Below are positions 7,455 through 14,089 of a DNA stretch of 36,036 nucleotides, one piece after another (the first letter of the stretch is position 1; the number at the start of each line of letters is the position of its first letter). The notes under the pieces were generated by a model. The model had not been told where the DNA came from. It saw only the letters and a program-made list of their open reading frames with translations, and searched no databases. Origin of the DNA: Gloeomargarita sp. SKYG116 (GTDB lineage Bacteria; Cyanobacteriota; Cyanobacteriia; Gloeomargaritales; Gloeomargaritaceae). The translations under genes and the position numbers were made by a program. The stretch covers positions 1 through 36,036 of the forward strand of contig JANWVM010000023.1 of the NCBI GenBank assembly GCA_025056115.1. Direction: 5' to 3'.

Positions 7455-8396
7455 ATGCTGCAGCCCGGGGACATTCAGATCAAGGCCGACTCGCGCAATG
7501 CCGTCACGGGCGACCGGCTCACCACGGTGTTGCTCACGCGGTTTCCCTACACCCTGATCCAGGAATTGGCCACCCACCGGCTGCTGCGGCAAGGGGGAGT
7601 GGTGGAAGTGTTGGGCGACACGAATCCCTTTACCGAGTGGGCAAGCCGTTCCAGTGGTTCCACGCGGGCAATTCCGGTGGAGCGGGTGATTCAACGCATC
7701 CTAGACGACCCCTTTATCCCACGCTTCAGCCGCCACCAGAAGGGGATGCAGGGCGTAGAAGTGGATGACCCGGAGTTTCAGGCAGAAAATGAATGGGTGT
7801 GGCGGGCGGCGATGGAACAAAACATTGCCCTGGCGCGGCAACTGGCGGCCCAGGGAGTGCATAAACAGCATGTCAATGACCTGCTCAAGCCGTTTCTGCG
7901 CATCCCCATCTTAATCACCGCCACCGAGTGGGATAACTTTTTTTACCTGCGCACCGACAAGCCCTGTCGCCCAGAGTTTCGGGAGTGGGCTATCGGGATA
8001 CAGCAGGCAATCCAGGCGTCGCAACCGCAGGTGCTGCAACCAGGGGAGTGGCATATTCCCTTTGGCGACCAGATGCCGGCGGGACTGTCGCTGGCGGAGC
8101 AGTTGCAGGTGGCGGTGGCCCGGTGCGCTCGGCTGTCCTATGCCACCCACGACGGCAAGCGGGACGTGCAGGAAGATGTCCGGCTCTACCACCAATTGCT
8201 CCAGGATGGGCACATGGGACCCTTTGAGCACTGCGCGATGGCCGTGAGCGACTATCTCACCACGCCCCAGAAAATTCCCTGCTACGCCTATGTGCCGGGG
8301 CGCGATACGCCCGTGTTTACCCGTAATTTCCGAGGCTTTTACAGTTACCGGGCGATGGTGGAAGATCAACAATGGCCGTTGACGTTGCGAGCGTGA
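7455..8396 (+). CDS. thyX: FAD-dependent thymidylate synthase ThyX, with inserted signature loop
   Basis: A 313-residue protein from the ATG at 7455; a TTG at 7419 would add 12 residues but overlaps the likely promoter. ThyX methylates dUMP to dTMP using methylenetetrahydrofolate and reduced FAD. The longer phage/cyanobacterial form is recognisable from LIQELATHR at residues 34-42, SRSSGSTRAIPVERVIQ at about 64-80, the HKQHVNDLLKPF helix near 136, and LMQDG-like HQLLQDGHMGPFEHCAM further on. In relatives, the segment after THR runs straight into SRNxxSSRAIP. Here about 20 residues (LLRQGGVVEVLGDTNPFTEW and neighbours) intervene and the Asn is Ser. The gene leads a plus-strand cluster; the next gene, dcd-like, would supply its precursor. 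Catalytic competence is likely but should not be assumed. Confidence 0.87.
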   Translation: MLQPGDIQIKADSRNAVTGDRLTTVLLTRFPYTLIQELATHRLLRQGGVVEVLGDTNPFTEWASRSSGSTRAIPVERVIQRILDDPFIPRFSRHQKGMQGVEVDDPEFQAENEWVWRAAMEQNIALARQLAAQGVHKQHVNDLLKPFLRIPILITATEWDNFFYLRTDKPCRPEFREWAIGIQQAIQASQPQVLQPGEWHIPFGDQMPAGLSLAEQLQVAVARCARLSYATHDGKRDVQEDVRLYHQLLQDGHMGPFEHCAMAVSDYLTTPQKIPCYAYVPGRDTPVFTRNFRGFYSYRAMVEDQQWPLTLRA

Positions 8397-8401
8397 GAAC
8401 G

Positions 8402-8917
8402 ATGGTGCTTACCGACCAGGAATTGAACCAACTGTGTCAAGGCACACCGCCGCTAGTCACCCCCTTTGACCCGACCTTGATTAACCCAGCATCCATTGAT
8501 ATTCGCATCGGCACGTCGGCGCTAGTGGAGCAGGAAAATGGCGAGCAAGTGCCCCTGGATTTAAGTCCTTACAACGCGCATCAACCCTACATCCTGGAAC
8601 CCCAAACTTGGCTGCTGGTGGCGTCGCTGGAAGTGTTCCATATTCCCGAATTCACCGCAGGCGAAGTGCGCTTGAAATCATCGCGGGCGCGGGAAGGGTT
8701 TGATTTGTCCCTGGCGCTGTGGCTGGACCCTGGCTGGCATGGTTCCCACTTGACGATGGCGCTGCGCAATGCGACCCGCTTCCGGCGCTTGGGGATTTAT
8801 CCGGGGATGAAAATGGCCCAGGTGATTTTGCACCGGCTGTCGAACCGTCCCCACCGCAGTTATGCCGAAACGGGACGCTACAATCTTGACCGGCAAGTGC
8901 AGGGGTCCAAGGGTTAA
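8402..8917 (+). CDS. dCTP deaminase/dUTPase-family protein with altered active site
   Basis: A 171-residue protein from the ATG at 8402, five bases after thyX; an in-frame ATG at 8372 would overlap thyX by 25 bases. The family is clear from INPASIDIRIG at residues 27-37, KSSRAREG at 92-99, DPGWHG at 109-114, IYPGMKMAQVI near 132-142 and the C-terminal YAETGRYNLDRQVQGSKG. dCTP deaminases convert dCTP to dUTP, feeding dUMP to thymidylate synthase, which suits the thyX neighbour. The Ser and Arg of the RSSxxR motif are kept, with the first Arg as Lys. But at the position of the catalytic Glu in the family (TLELxN), this protein reads TMALRN, with Ala at 120. It may be inactive, use another residue, or act as a dUTPase-like or regulatory protein. 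Confidence 0.8.
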   Translation: MVLTDQELNQLCQGTPPLVTPFDPTLINPASIDIRIGTSALVEQENGEQVPLDLSPYNAHQPYILEPQTWLLVASLEVFHIPEFTAGEVRLKSSRAREGFDLSLALWLDPGWHGSHLTMALRNATRFRRLGIYPGMKMAQVILHRLSNRPHRSYAETGRYNLDRQVQGSKG

Positions 8918-8920
8918 AAA

Positions 8921-9190
8921 ATGGCGAAATTTGTGGTCATGGGCCACTATTGCGAAGACGTGCTACAGCGGCGGGAACCTTACCGGCAAGCCCATTTGGA
9001 CGGTCTGGCGCGACAAAAAGCCCAGGGGGTGCTGATGACCATCGGCCCGACCCAGGACCTGCGGCGGTTTTTCGGGATCTACGAAGCCGAGTCGGCAGAA
9101 CAGGTGCGGGCGCTGATTGAACAAGACCCCTACTGGCAAAACGGCATCTGGACGGATTACGAGGTGATTCCGTGGATTCAGGCCATCTGA
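8921..9190 (+). CDS. YciI-like (YCII domain) protein
   Basis: An 89-residue protein beginning MAKFVVMGHYCEDVLQRREP three bases after the dcd-like stop. It matches the YCII-related alpha/beta barrel family, with the conserved pattern of an N-terminal hydrophobic strand, RxPYRxAHL with the His-Asp-like pair (AHLDGLARQKAQG), GPTQD and the C-terminal DPYWQNGIWTDYEVIPW. YCII proteins form small ferredoxin-like dimers; some relatives have dehydrochlorinase or lactonase-like activity, but most, including the cyanobacterial ones, have no assigned role. It sits in the thyX to ldpA cluster, and its end overlaps the likely GTG start of ldpA by 19 bases, suggesting translational coupling. Family assignment is secure; function is unknown. 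Confidence 0.85.
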   Translation: MAKFVVMGHYCEDVLQRREPYRQAHLDGLARQKAQGVLMTIGPTQDLRRFFGIYEAESAEQVRALIEQDPYWQNGIWTDYEVIPWIQAI

Positions 9191-10173
9191 GGGCGCTGCA
9201 GGAACGGTCATGGTGCAAGTTCATTAGCGGGGCCAGTTTTGAAGACACGGCGGTCATTGAACCCCTGAGCTGGGTGTTTGCCCTGGCGGGTGTCCATTGC
9301 ATTGACGTGGCGGCGGACCCGGCGGTGGTGCAGGCGGCCTATCGAGGTATCCAGCGGGCCAACGTGCCCCATCCTCCCTGGCTGATGGTGAGCCTGAACG
9401 ACGACAGCGACCCCCATTTTCGCAAGGCCCACTTTGACCCAGCACTCTGTCCCTCGGATTGCCCCCGTCCCTGCGAACGGGTGTGTCCGGTGCAGGCGAT
9501 TAGCCCGGCGGGTGTAGCGACCCCTTTGTGCTATGGCTGTGGTCGGTGCTTGGACATTTGCCCCTATGGGTTGATTAGCGCCCGGACTTATGTGCATCGC
9601 CCCGAAGCAGTGGTAGCCCTCCTGCAAACCCAACCGGTGGCGGCCCTGGAAATTCACACCCAAGTGGGGCACGAACCCGGTTTTGCCCATTTGTGGAGCG
9701 TCCTGCGCCCCTGGGTGTCCCGCTTGCAGGTGCTGGCAATTAGTTGCCAAGACCACGAGCAGGTGATTCCTTATCTGTGGCGTTTGTACCACCTCATTAC
9801 GCCGTTGCCCTGCCCCTTGATCTGGCAAGCGGATGGACGGCCCATGAGCGGCGATATTGGGGCAGGCACCACCTGGGCCACTATTCGTCTGGCGCAAAAG
9901 ATATTGCAGGAAGGACCGCCAGGGTTTGTGCAGTTGGCGGGGGGCACCAATCAAGCGACGTGGCCACTAGTGCAACGCTTGGGTTTGCCGGTGCATGGCG
10001 TCGCCTACGGGAGTTATGCCCGCAAGTTGCTACAACCCTATTTGTCCCACTTGGAGGACCCCCAAACCCTGCATGCCGCTGTGAGTGCTGCCCAAACGCT
10101 CCTGCCTGCTAAAACACCCGGTGCTGGAGACTGGGCATCTGCCGCCGTACCTGAGCTAAACGTTCCGGGTTGA
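9172..10173 (+). CDS. ldpA: LdpA, circadian-clock-associated iron-sulfur protein
   Basis: A 333-residue protein from a GTG at 9172. LdpA (light-dependent period A) of Synechococcus adjusts circadian period to light intensity by sensing cell redox state and copurifies with clock proteins. Visible support: the LdpA-typical start WCKFISGASFEDTA, the segment IDVAADPAVVQAAYRGI, and two ferredoxin-like clusters, Cys 93, 97, 101, 105 and Cys 120, 123, 126, 130, able to bind two 4Fe-4S centres. The C-terminal half resembles a TIM-barrel-like LdpA domain (FVQLAGGTNQATW near 262). The last 20 or so residues lie over the 3' end of the convergent nitrilase gene (65-base overlap) and look poorly conserved. 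It is the last gene of the thyX-dcd-YciI cluster. The start is uncertain by a few codons. Confidence 0.87.
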   Translation: MDSGHLRALQERSWCKFISGASFEDTAVIEPLSWVFALAGVHCIDVAADPAVVQAAYRGIQRANVPHPPWLMVSLNDDSDPHFRKAHFDPALCPSDCPRPCERVCPVQAISPAGVATPLCYGCGRCLDICPYGLISARTYVHRPEAVVALLQTQPVAALEIHTQVGHEPGFAHLWSVLRPWVSRLQVLAISCQDHEQVIPYLWRLYHLITPLPCPLIWQADGRPMSGDIGAGTTWATIRLAQKILQEGPPGFVQLAGGTNQATWPLVQRLGLPVHGVAYGSYARKLLQPYLSHLEDPQTLHAAVSAAQTLLPAKTPGAGDWASAAVPELNVPG

Positions 10174-10921
10174 TTTCCGCCATCGCCAGTCCCGGCTGGT
10201 CGCCCGCATCGGCCAAGACCACGCCCCAGGGGTCCACAATCATCGCATGACCGTGGGTTTGCCGCCGGGGATAGTGCCACCCCACCTGAGCTGGTGCCAG
10301 GACGTAACAGGTGTTTTCAATCGCCCGCGCCTGCAGCAGCACCTGCCAGTGGTCCTTGCCCGTGTAGGCCGTAAACGCCGCCGGGATAAACAAAATTTCT
10401 GCCCCCACCTTCGCTAGATGCCGGTAGAGTTCCGGGAAACGCACGTCGTAGCAGATGGATAAACCGATGGCGCCTAAATCGGGCTGGTGATACACCGGGG
10501 GGAGCTGGGCGCCGGCAACCACAGTGCGGGACTCCTGGTAGGTGTTGCCGTCCGGGAGATTCACGTCAAATAAATGCACCTTGTCATAGGCGACGGCGAT
10601 TTCCCCTTCAGGCGTCATGACCAGCGCCCGGTTGTACACCCGGTGGTTGTCTGCCGGTACGGGCATCCCCCCCGCCAGTATCGTCACTTGGAACCGCTGG
10701 GCCAGGGTGCGCAGACATCGTTCCGCCGCCGTGGCAATGTAGGGTGCCTGGGTGGCTTTTTGCTGCTCGTCCCCCATGAAGGCAAAGTTCTCCGGCAGGC
10801 CAATCAGGATGGCACCTCGCCGGCAGGCCAATTCCACCAAATCGGTCAACTGATTCAGGTTTTGTTCAACATCCGGCCCACTGGTCATCTGCAGGGCAGC
10901 CGCCAGGTAGGAGTGCCTCAT
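10109..10921 (-). CDS. Nitrilase-superfamily amidase, Nit1-like
   Basis: A 270-residue carbon-nitrogen hydrolase. The catalytic triad is visible: Glu44 in LPENFAF, Lys114 in YDKVHLFDV, and Cys157 in LSICYDVRFPELYR. The YDKVHLFDVNLPDG context and C-terminal RRQMPSLQHRVF are typical of the Nit1/NitFhit branch, whose characterised members hydrolyse deaminated glutathione as a metabolite-repair step. That substrate is a family inference. The start MRHSYLAAALQMTSGPDVEQN fits the family N-terminus. Upstream by 38 bases on the same strand is the small RHH gene, so the two are probably cotranscribed. Its 3' end overlaps ldpA by 65 bases, but its own C-terminus aligns with the family, so the overlap probably comes from extension of ldpA. 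Confidence 0.87.
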   Translation of the reverse strand: MRHSYLAAALQMTSGPDVEQNLNQLTDLVELACRRGAILIGLPENFAFMGDEQQKATQAPYIATAAERCLRTLAQRFQVTILAGGMPVPADNHRVYNRALVMTPEGEIAVAYDKVHLFDVNLPDGNTYQESRTVVAGAQLPPVYHQPDLGAIGLSICYDVRFPELYRHLAKVGAEILFIPAAFTAYTGKDHWQVLLQARAIENTCYVLAPAQVGWHYPRRQTHGHAMIVDPWGVVLADAGDQPGLAMAEINPERLAQVRRQMPSLQHRVF

Positions 10922-10959
10922 GGGTCAGGGAGACGCACAGCCATATCCCGGTGTCACCC

Positions 10960-11109
10960 TTAGGTATGCCGCAGTTTACGAATTAGCTCCCGCAGCACGT
11001 CGGTTTTGGTGCGACCCTTAGCGGCGCAGTAACTCTCCAGTTTCATGAGCTCCTCATTGGGCAGGCGGATGGTCAGGACACGATCCGAAGGAGGTTTCGT
11101 TCTAGGCAT
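10960..11109 (-). CDS. Small ribbon-helix-helix (CopG/MetJ-like) DNA-binding protein
   Basis: A 49-residue frame read on the minus strand from an ATG at 11109 to a TAA at 10960. The product begins MPRTKPPSDRVLTIRLPNEE and ends VLRELIRKLRHT. It shows the RHH pattern: a short beta strand with alternating residues (RVLTIRLP), a first helix (NEELMKLESYCAAKG), then RTKTDVLRELIRKL as the second helix with the TK/S turn. Such proteins dimerise and insert the paired strands into the DNA major groove, often repressing their own promoter. The gene lies 38 bases upstream of the nitrilase and behind a good promoter with a palindrome at its start point, which fits autoregulation. The fold call is from pattern only; an antitoxin role is possible, but no toxin partner is seen. 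Confidence 0.8.
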   Translation of the reverse strand: MPRTKPPSDRVLTIRLPNEELMKLESYCAAKGRTKTDVLRELIRKLRHT

Positions 11110-11186
11110 AGCCAAAAGCACCGATGAATAACCAGAGTTGTACCGATCTTGTAGGGGAGCTTAATTCTGGAAGCTGCGACAACGTT

Positions 11187-11245
11187 GTACTCGGTATCGA
11201 AGTACCTTAATCAGGTATTAAACTACGTTTCGCTGTGGTTGGCAA
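11187..11245 (-). promoter_or_regulatory. Promoter and operator-like palindromes ahead of the RHH-nitrilase genes
   Basis: On the minus strand, TTGCCA (11240-11245) and TTTAAT (11217-11222) are separated by exactly 17 bases and each matches five of six sigma-70 consensus bases. Directly at the expected start point lies the palindrome TACCT-N5-AGGTA (11203-11217). A second one, GTACT-N9-AGTAC (11187-11205), overlaps it. The RHH gene begins about 100 bases downstream. The promoter match is strong by eye; operator function is inferred. Confidence 0.5.
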
Positions 11246-11266
11246 GCACTTGACAAGGGCGAACGG

Positions 11267-11668
11267 TCACAGGTTAGTGGTAATGGCGGCGACTGGACAG
11301 GCAGGAATACATTGTTCGCAAACGATGCAGCGACTCCGCGTAAAGGTCAACCGGAAGTGTCGGTCCAGGGCGAGCGCTTGCGTCGGGCAAACACCGGTAC
11401 ACAGCCCACAGTCAATGCACTTGTCCGTGTCAATGAGAATCTCGCGGCTGCTCTGGGCAACTTCGATGCCATTGTCTTTAAGCCACTCCAGCGCTGCCGC
11501 CATTTGGTCCATATCCCCCGATAGTTCCACGACCAGCTTGCCCACTTGGTTGGGAGCCACCTGCGCCCGGATGATATTCGCTGCAATGTTGAAATCCTTC
11601 GCTAGGCGGTAGGTAATCGGCATCTGCACCATCTGGCGGGGGAAGGTCAGGGTGACCCGTTGTTTCAT
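11267..11668 (-). CDS. NIL-domain di-cluster ferredoxin
   Basis: A 133-residue protein with an N-terminal NIL domain (about residues 1-73, VTLTFPRQMVQMPITYRLAK through LEWLKDNGIEV) and a C-terminal ferredoxin with two CxxCxxCxxxC motifs, Cys 84, 87, 90, 94 and Cys 114, 117, 120, 124, for two 4Fe-4S clusters. NIL-ferredoxins are conserved in cyanobacteria; related proteins in anaerobes and methanogens are tied to sulfur and homocysteine metabolism, which is a family association rather than proof here. The protein is soluble and would carry electrons in the cytoplasm. It is divergent from the STAS gene. The RHH promoter starts just past its stop codon, so it is probably transcribed separately from the RHH-nitrilase pair. 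Confidence 0.88.
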   Translation of the reverse strand: MKQRVTLTFPRQMVQMPITYRLAKDFNIAANIIRAQVAPNQVGKLVVELSGDMDQMAAALEWLKDNGIEVAQSSREILIDTDKCIDCGLCTGVCPTQALALDRHFRLTFTRSRCIVCEQCIPACPVAAITTNL

Positions 11669-11701
11669 GGCTAGAGGGACGCAGCGCTGGGATTTGCCTT
11701 C

Positions 11702-11709
11702 AGTATAAC
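11702..11709. promoter_or_regulatory. Overlapping divergent -10-like elements
   Basis: TATAAC (plus strand, 11704-11709) and TATACT (minus strand, 11702-11707) overlap in the gap between the NIL-ferredoxin and STAS genes. Each is one mismatch from the -10 consensus, but neither has a clear -35. If used, transcription of the two genes would be mutually exclusive at this point. Confidence 0.3.
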
Positions 11710-11756
11710 GACGGATGGGGCTAGGCAGAGAGATGGTCTATGCTGGGAAAGCAGTG

Positions 11757-12134
11757 ATGGATACCTGTCCCATGGACGTTGTGATTCTCACGCCCACCAC
11801 CCAAGAATCCTACAGAGAGACGGTGTTGACTTTGCCCATCACCCGGCTTGACAGCAGCCAAATCGCTCGCTTCAAAGCGCAGTACGAGCAGGAGATTGCT
11901 GGGCGAGCTTGTCACGTGGGCATTGATCTATCGCGGGTGGAATTCCTTGACAGTGCTGGCTTGGGAGCACTCGTCGCCTGTCATAAGCATGTGCGGCAAT
12001 TCGGCGGCCAGGTAGGTCTGATTGCTCCACGCCCGTTGGTGCTCAACCTACTGGCGATGACCTCCCTAGACAAAATCCTGCCCATCTACGCCAGTGTGGA
12101 CGATTTCACTAGCAGCGTCGCTCAAATCCCGTAA
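11757..12134 (+). CDS. STAS-domain protein, anti-sigma-factor-antagonist type
   Basis: A 125-residue protein from the ATG at 11757; other in-frame starts at 11715, 11733 and 11772 are possible, and the first would lie almost on the predicted transcription start. The STAS fold is shown by HVGIDLSRVEFLDSAGLGAL at about residues 53-72, with the phosphorylatable Ser66 in DSAGLG, followed by the helix ACHKHVRQFGG and the strand VGLIAP. Proteins of this kind bind anti-sigma or PP2C-linked kinases in partner-switching pathways, and phosphorylation of the Ser turns binding off. No kinase or phosphatase partner is encoded nearby. The 3' end overlaps the convergent mutL gene by 13 bases. Which pathway it serves cannot be told here. 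Confidence 0.83.
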   Translation: MDTCPMDVVILTPTTQESYRETVLTLPITRLDSSQIARFKAQYEQEIAGRACHVGIDLSRVEFLDSAGLGALVACHKHVRQFGGQVGLIAPRPLVLNLLAMTSLDKILPIYASVDDFTSSVAQIP

Positions 12135-13717
12135 CTTTTGCCAATTACCCAGTGCCGCCGGAAAAACCGGGCCAGTTGGGTTTCTGCCAGGGTAAGACAA
12201 ATCGGACGACCGTGGGGACAGGTGCGGGGGTGGCGCGTCGCTTGCCATTGCTCTAACAACGTTTGCATCTGGGGCAAGGTTAACGGCGTACCGTTACGAA
12301 TGGCGCTGCGACAGGCCAGGTCCACTGTGGCTTGCTCCCGGTCTGTGCATTGGCTCAATGTCACTAGCGCTGCTGCCCATTCGTCAGGACGCTCCGTTAA
12401 CACTTGGGGAATTTGCCGCACCGCCCATTGCTGGGGGCCAAAGGGTTCGGGGGCCAGGCCGTAGGCAGTCAACCGTTCTACCTGCTCTGGCGTCAGTTGG
12501 GTGAGAATCACGGGGCTGTCCAGCGGTAGCAGTTGCCATCCCTGCTGCAATTGTTCATACAACACTCGCTCGTGAGCAATGTGTTGCTCCACCAGCCACA
12601 GTCCCGTGGGATGTTCAGCCACGATGTAAGTGCCATGAATTTGCGCCAGGGCTTTGATTGCCGGACGGGTGGCGTAGCGGGGACTGGTTTCGGCGACCTG
12701 CATGAGTTTTTTCACCCGCGGGTAATCGGTTTTCACCGGTGGCGTTGCCTGTAAACACACATCACACAGGTGCAGCAGTTGCGCTTGCCAGTGCTCCCAG
12801 CGGCGCAGGTAAAGTTGGGTTTTGGCGGGATGACGATGCCAATCAACTTCTTCCGGCGGCACCCGCAAATGGGCAAACAACACCGGGAACCGGCCCCTGG
12901 GCAAAATGCGCTGAAAATGCTGGATAATAGCAGTGCTTAGTTCTGGTAGTTCGACACAGCGACCATTGACAGCCAGCCAAATCCGGTCTGGGCGAGGACG
13001 GTGGCAGGCATCGGGCAAGGCGATGGCCACCTGAATACCGTCTTGTTCCGTCCAGCGCAGGGATGCTGAGTCAAGGGGTGACCAAACTTGGTTCAGACGT
13101 TCCTCAAGGGTGCCCGGCCACAGATGCCACGTCTTGTTAGGGGTCTCAATTTGCCAAGTAACGTGCGGATGGCACAGGGCCATTTGATAAATCCACAGCT
13201 GAATGTGCCGTAACTGCTGGGGCCAACTGGGTAAAGCGTCGCGCCGCTGGGGCCAACCTGCAAACAAGTCGCTCACCGTCACAACGGTTCCAGGCGCGAG
13301 CGCCACCACCCGCTGCTGTCGCACCTGCCCCTGGTGATCGTACTGCACTTGCCACCCCTGGGACGCATCGGCGCAGCGGCTAGCAATGGTTAAACGCGAC
13401 AGTTGCGCCAGGCTGTAGAGGGCTTGCCCCCGAAAACCCAGGGTACGAATACGGCCCAAATCGTCCAAGGTTTGGATTTTGCTGGTGGTGTGAGGGCTAG
13501 CGGCAAGCATCAGCATCGCCAAGGTCATGCCCTGGCCGTTATCCGCCAAGCGAATTTGCTCCGGTTCTACCCGCAGATGCAGATAGGTGGCGCCGGCATC
13601 CAAGGCGTTTTCCACCAACTCCCGGACCACCGCAACTGGCGAATCAATCACTTCTCCCGCCGCCATGCGTTGGACCAGGTCGGGTGCAAGACGGTGCAGC
13701 ATCATAGCCAATGCCAT
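12122..13717 (-). CDS. mutL: DNA mismatch repair protein MutL
   Basis: A 531-residue MutL from the ATG at 13717; an upstream in-frame ATG at 13807 gives an unconserved extension. The GHKL ATPase is visible: QRMAAGEVIDSP near 16-27, the catalytic Glu33 and Asn37 in VRELVENALDAG, DNGQGM near 59-64, TSKI near 78, and TLGFRGQAL near 92-100, where relatives have GFRGEAL. The C-terminal endonuclease domain has EQHIAHERVLYEQ (usually DQHAxxER), ACRSAIR and CPHGRP, so the metal site seems kept in variant form. MutL links MutS mismatch recognition to strand nicking. A pair of overlapping TTGACA hexamers on the minus strand upstream may form its promoter. It is convergent with the STAS gene. MutS and MutH are not nearby. 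Confidence 0.93.
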   Translation of the reverse strand: MALAMMLHRLAPDLVQRMAAGEVIDSPVAVVRELVENALDAGATYLHLRVEPEQIRLADNGQGMTLAMLMLAASPHTTSKIQTLDDLGRIRTLGFRGQALYSLAQLSRLTIASRCADASQGWQVQYDHQGQVRQQRVVALAPGTVVTVSDLFAGWPQRRDALPSWPQQLRHIQLWIYQMALCHPHVTWQIETPNKTWHLWPGTLEERLNQVWSPLDSASLRWTEQDGIQVAIALPDACHRPRPDRIWLAVNGRCVELPELSTAIIQHFQRILPRGRFPVLFAHLRVPPEEVDWHRHPAKTQLYLRRWEHWQAQLLHLCDVCLQATPPVKTDYPRVKKLMQVAETSPRYATRPAIKALAQIHGTYIVAEHPTGLWLVEQHIAHERVLYEQLQQGWQLLPLDSPVILTQLTPEQVERLTAYGLAPEPFGPQQWAVRQIPQVLTERPDEWAAALVTLSQCTDREQATVDLACRSAIRNGTPLTLPQMQTLLEQWQATRHPRTCPHGRPICLTLAETQLARFFRRHWVIGKSYGI

Positions 13718-13819
13718 GCTTAATTCCCAATTTATCGTTCGGGAAAGTTGGCTAGCTGTTGAGATGGCTGGCGCTATCAACCTATGGCAAAATGCAGCCA
13801 GGATCAATAGATACAGTGA

Positions 13820-13857
13820 ATTACATTAGGGTGCTTCTATTAATTGTCAATTGTCAA
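13820..13857 (-). promoter_or_regulatory. Candidate mutL promoter with doubled TTGACA
   Basis: On the minus strand two TTGACA hexamers, each a perfect -35 consensus, lie seven bases apart (13852-13857 and 13845-13850). TGTAAT (13820-13825), five of six to the -10 consensus, follows the second after 19 bases, slightly longer than ideal. The mutL ATG is about 95 bases further on. Confidence 0.4.
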
Positions 13858-14009
13858 TGTGCAGCTGTAGGGGGCCACTCGCTGGCTTGCCCCTGGTTCC
13901 CATCATCTCTGCATGCTCACTAGGAAATTCTCTACCGGCTTGAATTTAGACATGATTCGGCATAAAGAACCCAGCCTTGCTACATCTTCCGCGAGGACTC
14001 TCTGCTCAT

Positions 14010-14039
14010 TTGGCGATAAAGATAAAGAAAAAATATAAC
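14010..14039 (+). promoter_or_regulatory. Candidate promoter for the TM-helix repeat protein
   Basis: TTGGCG (14010-14015, four of six) and TATAAC (14034-14039, five of six) are 18 bases apart. The predicted transcript would begin about 44 bases before the ATG at 14090, which has GGAAG close in front. Confidence 0.4.
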
Positions 14040-14089
14040 CGTTCCATCCCTGGGAATAGCGGTGGTAAAATTCGAGTTGCCTGGAAGAT

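Larger units (their letters stand above)
13718..14089. other. Intergenic region between divergent mutL and TM-helix protein genes
   Basis: This 372-base stretch is the largest non-coding gap in the window and is more AT-rich than its surroundings. It contains a candidate mutL promoter at 13820-13857, a candidate promoter for the rightward gene at 14010-14039, and a tandem ATTGTCA repeat at about 13844-13857. The middle part (about 13860-14005) holds no open frame, hairpin or RNA gene that I can recognise. Confidence 0.6.

Noticed and set aside
10960-11109. RHH protein as an antitoxin
   Set aside because: No toxin-like gene is adjacent; the downstream gene is a nitrilase with an intact catalytic triad.
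12122-13717. MutL endonuclease motif EQHIAHER instead of DQHAxxER
   Set aside because: The change is conservative and, as far as I recall, common in cyanobacterial MutL, so it is not reported as a separate anomaly; the GFRGQ variant is noted in the gene entry.
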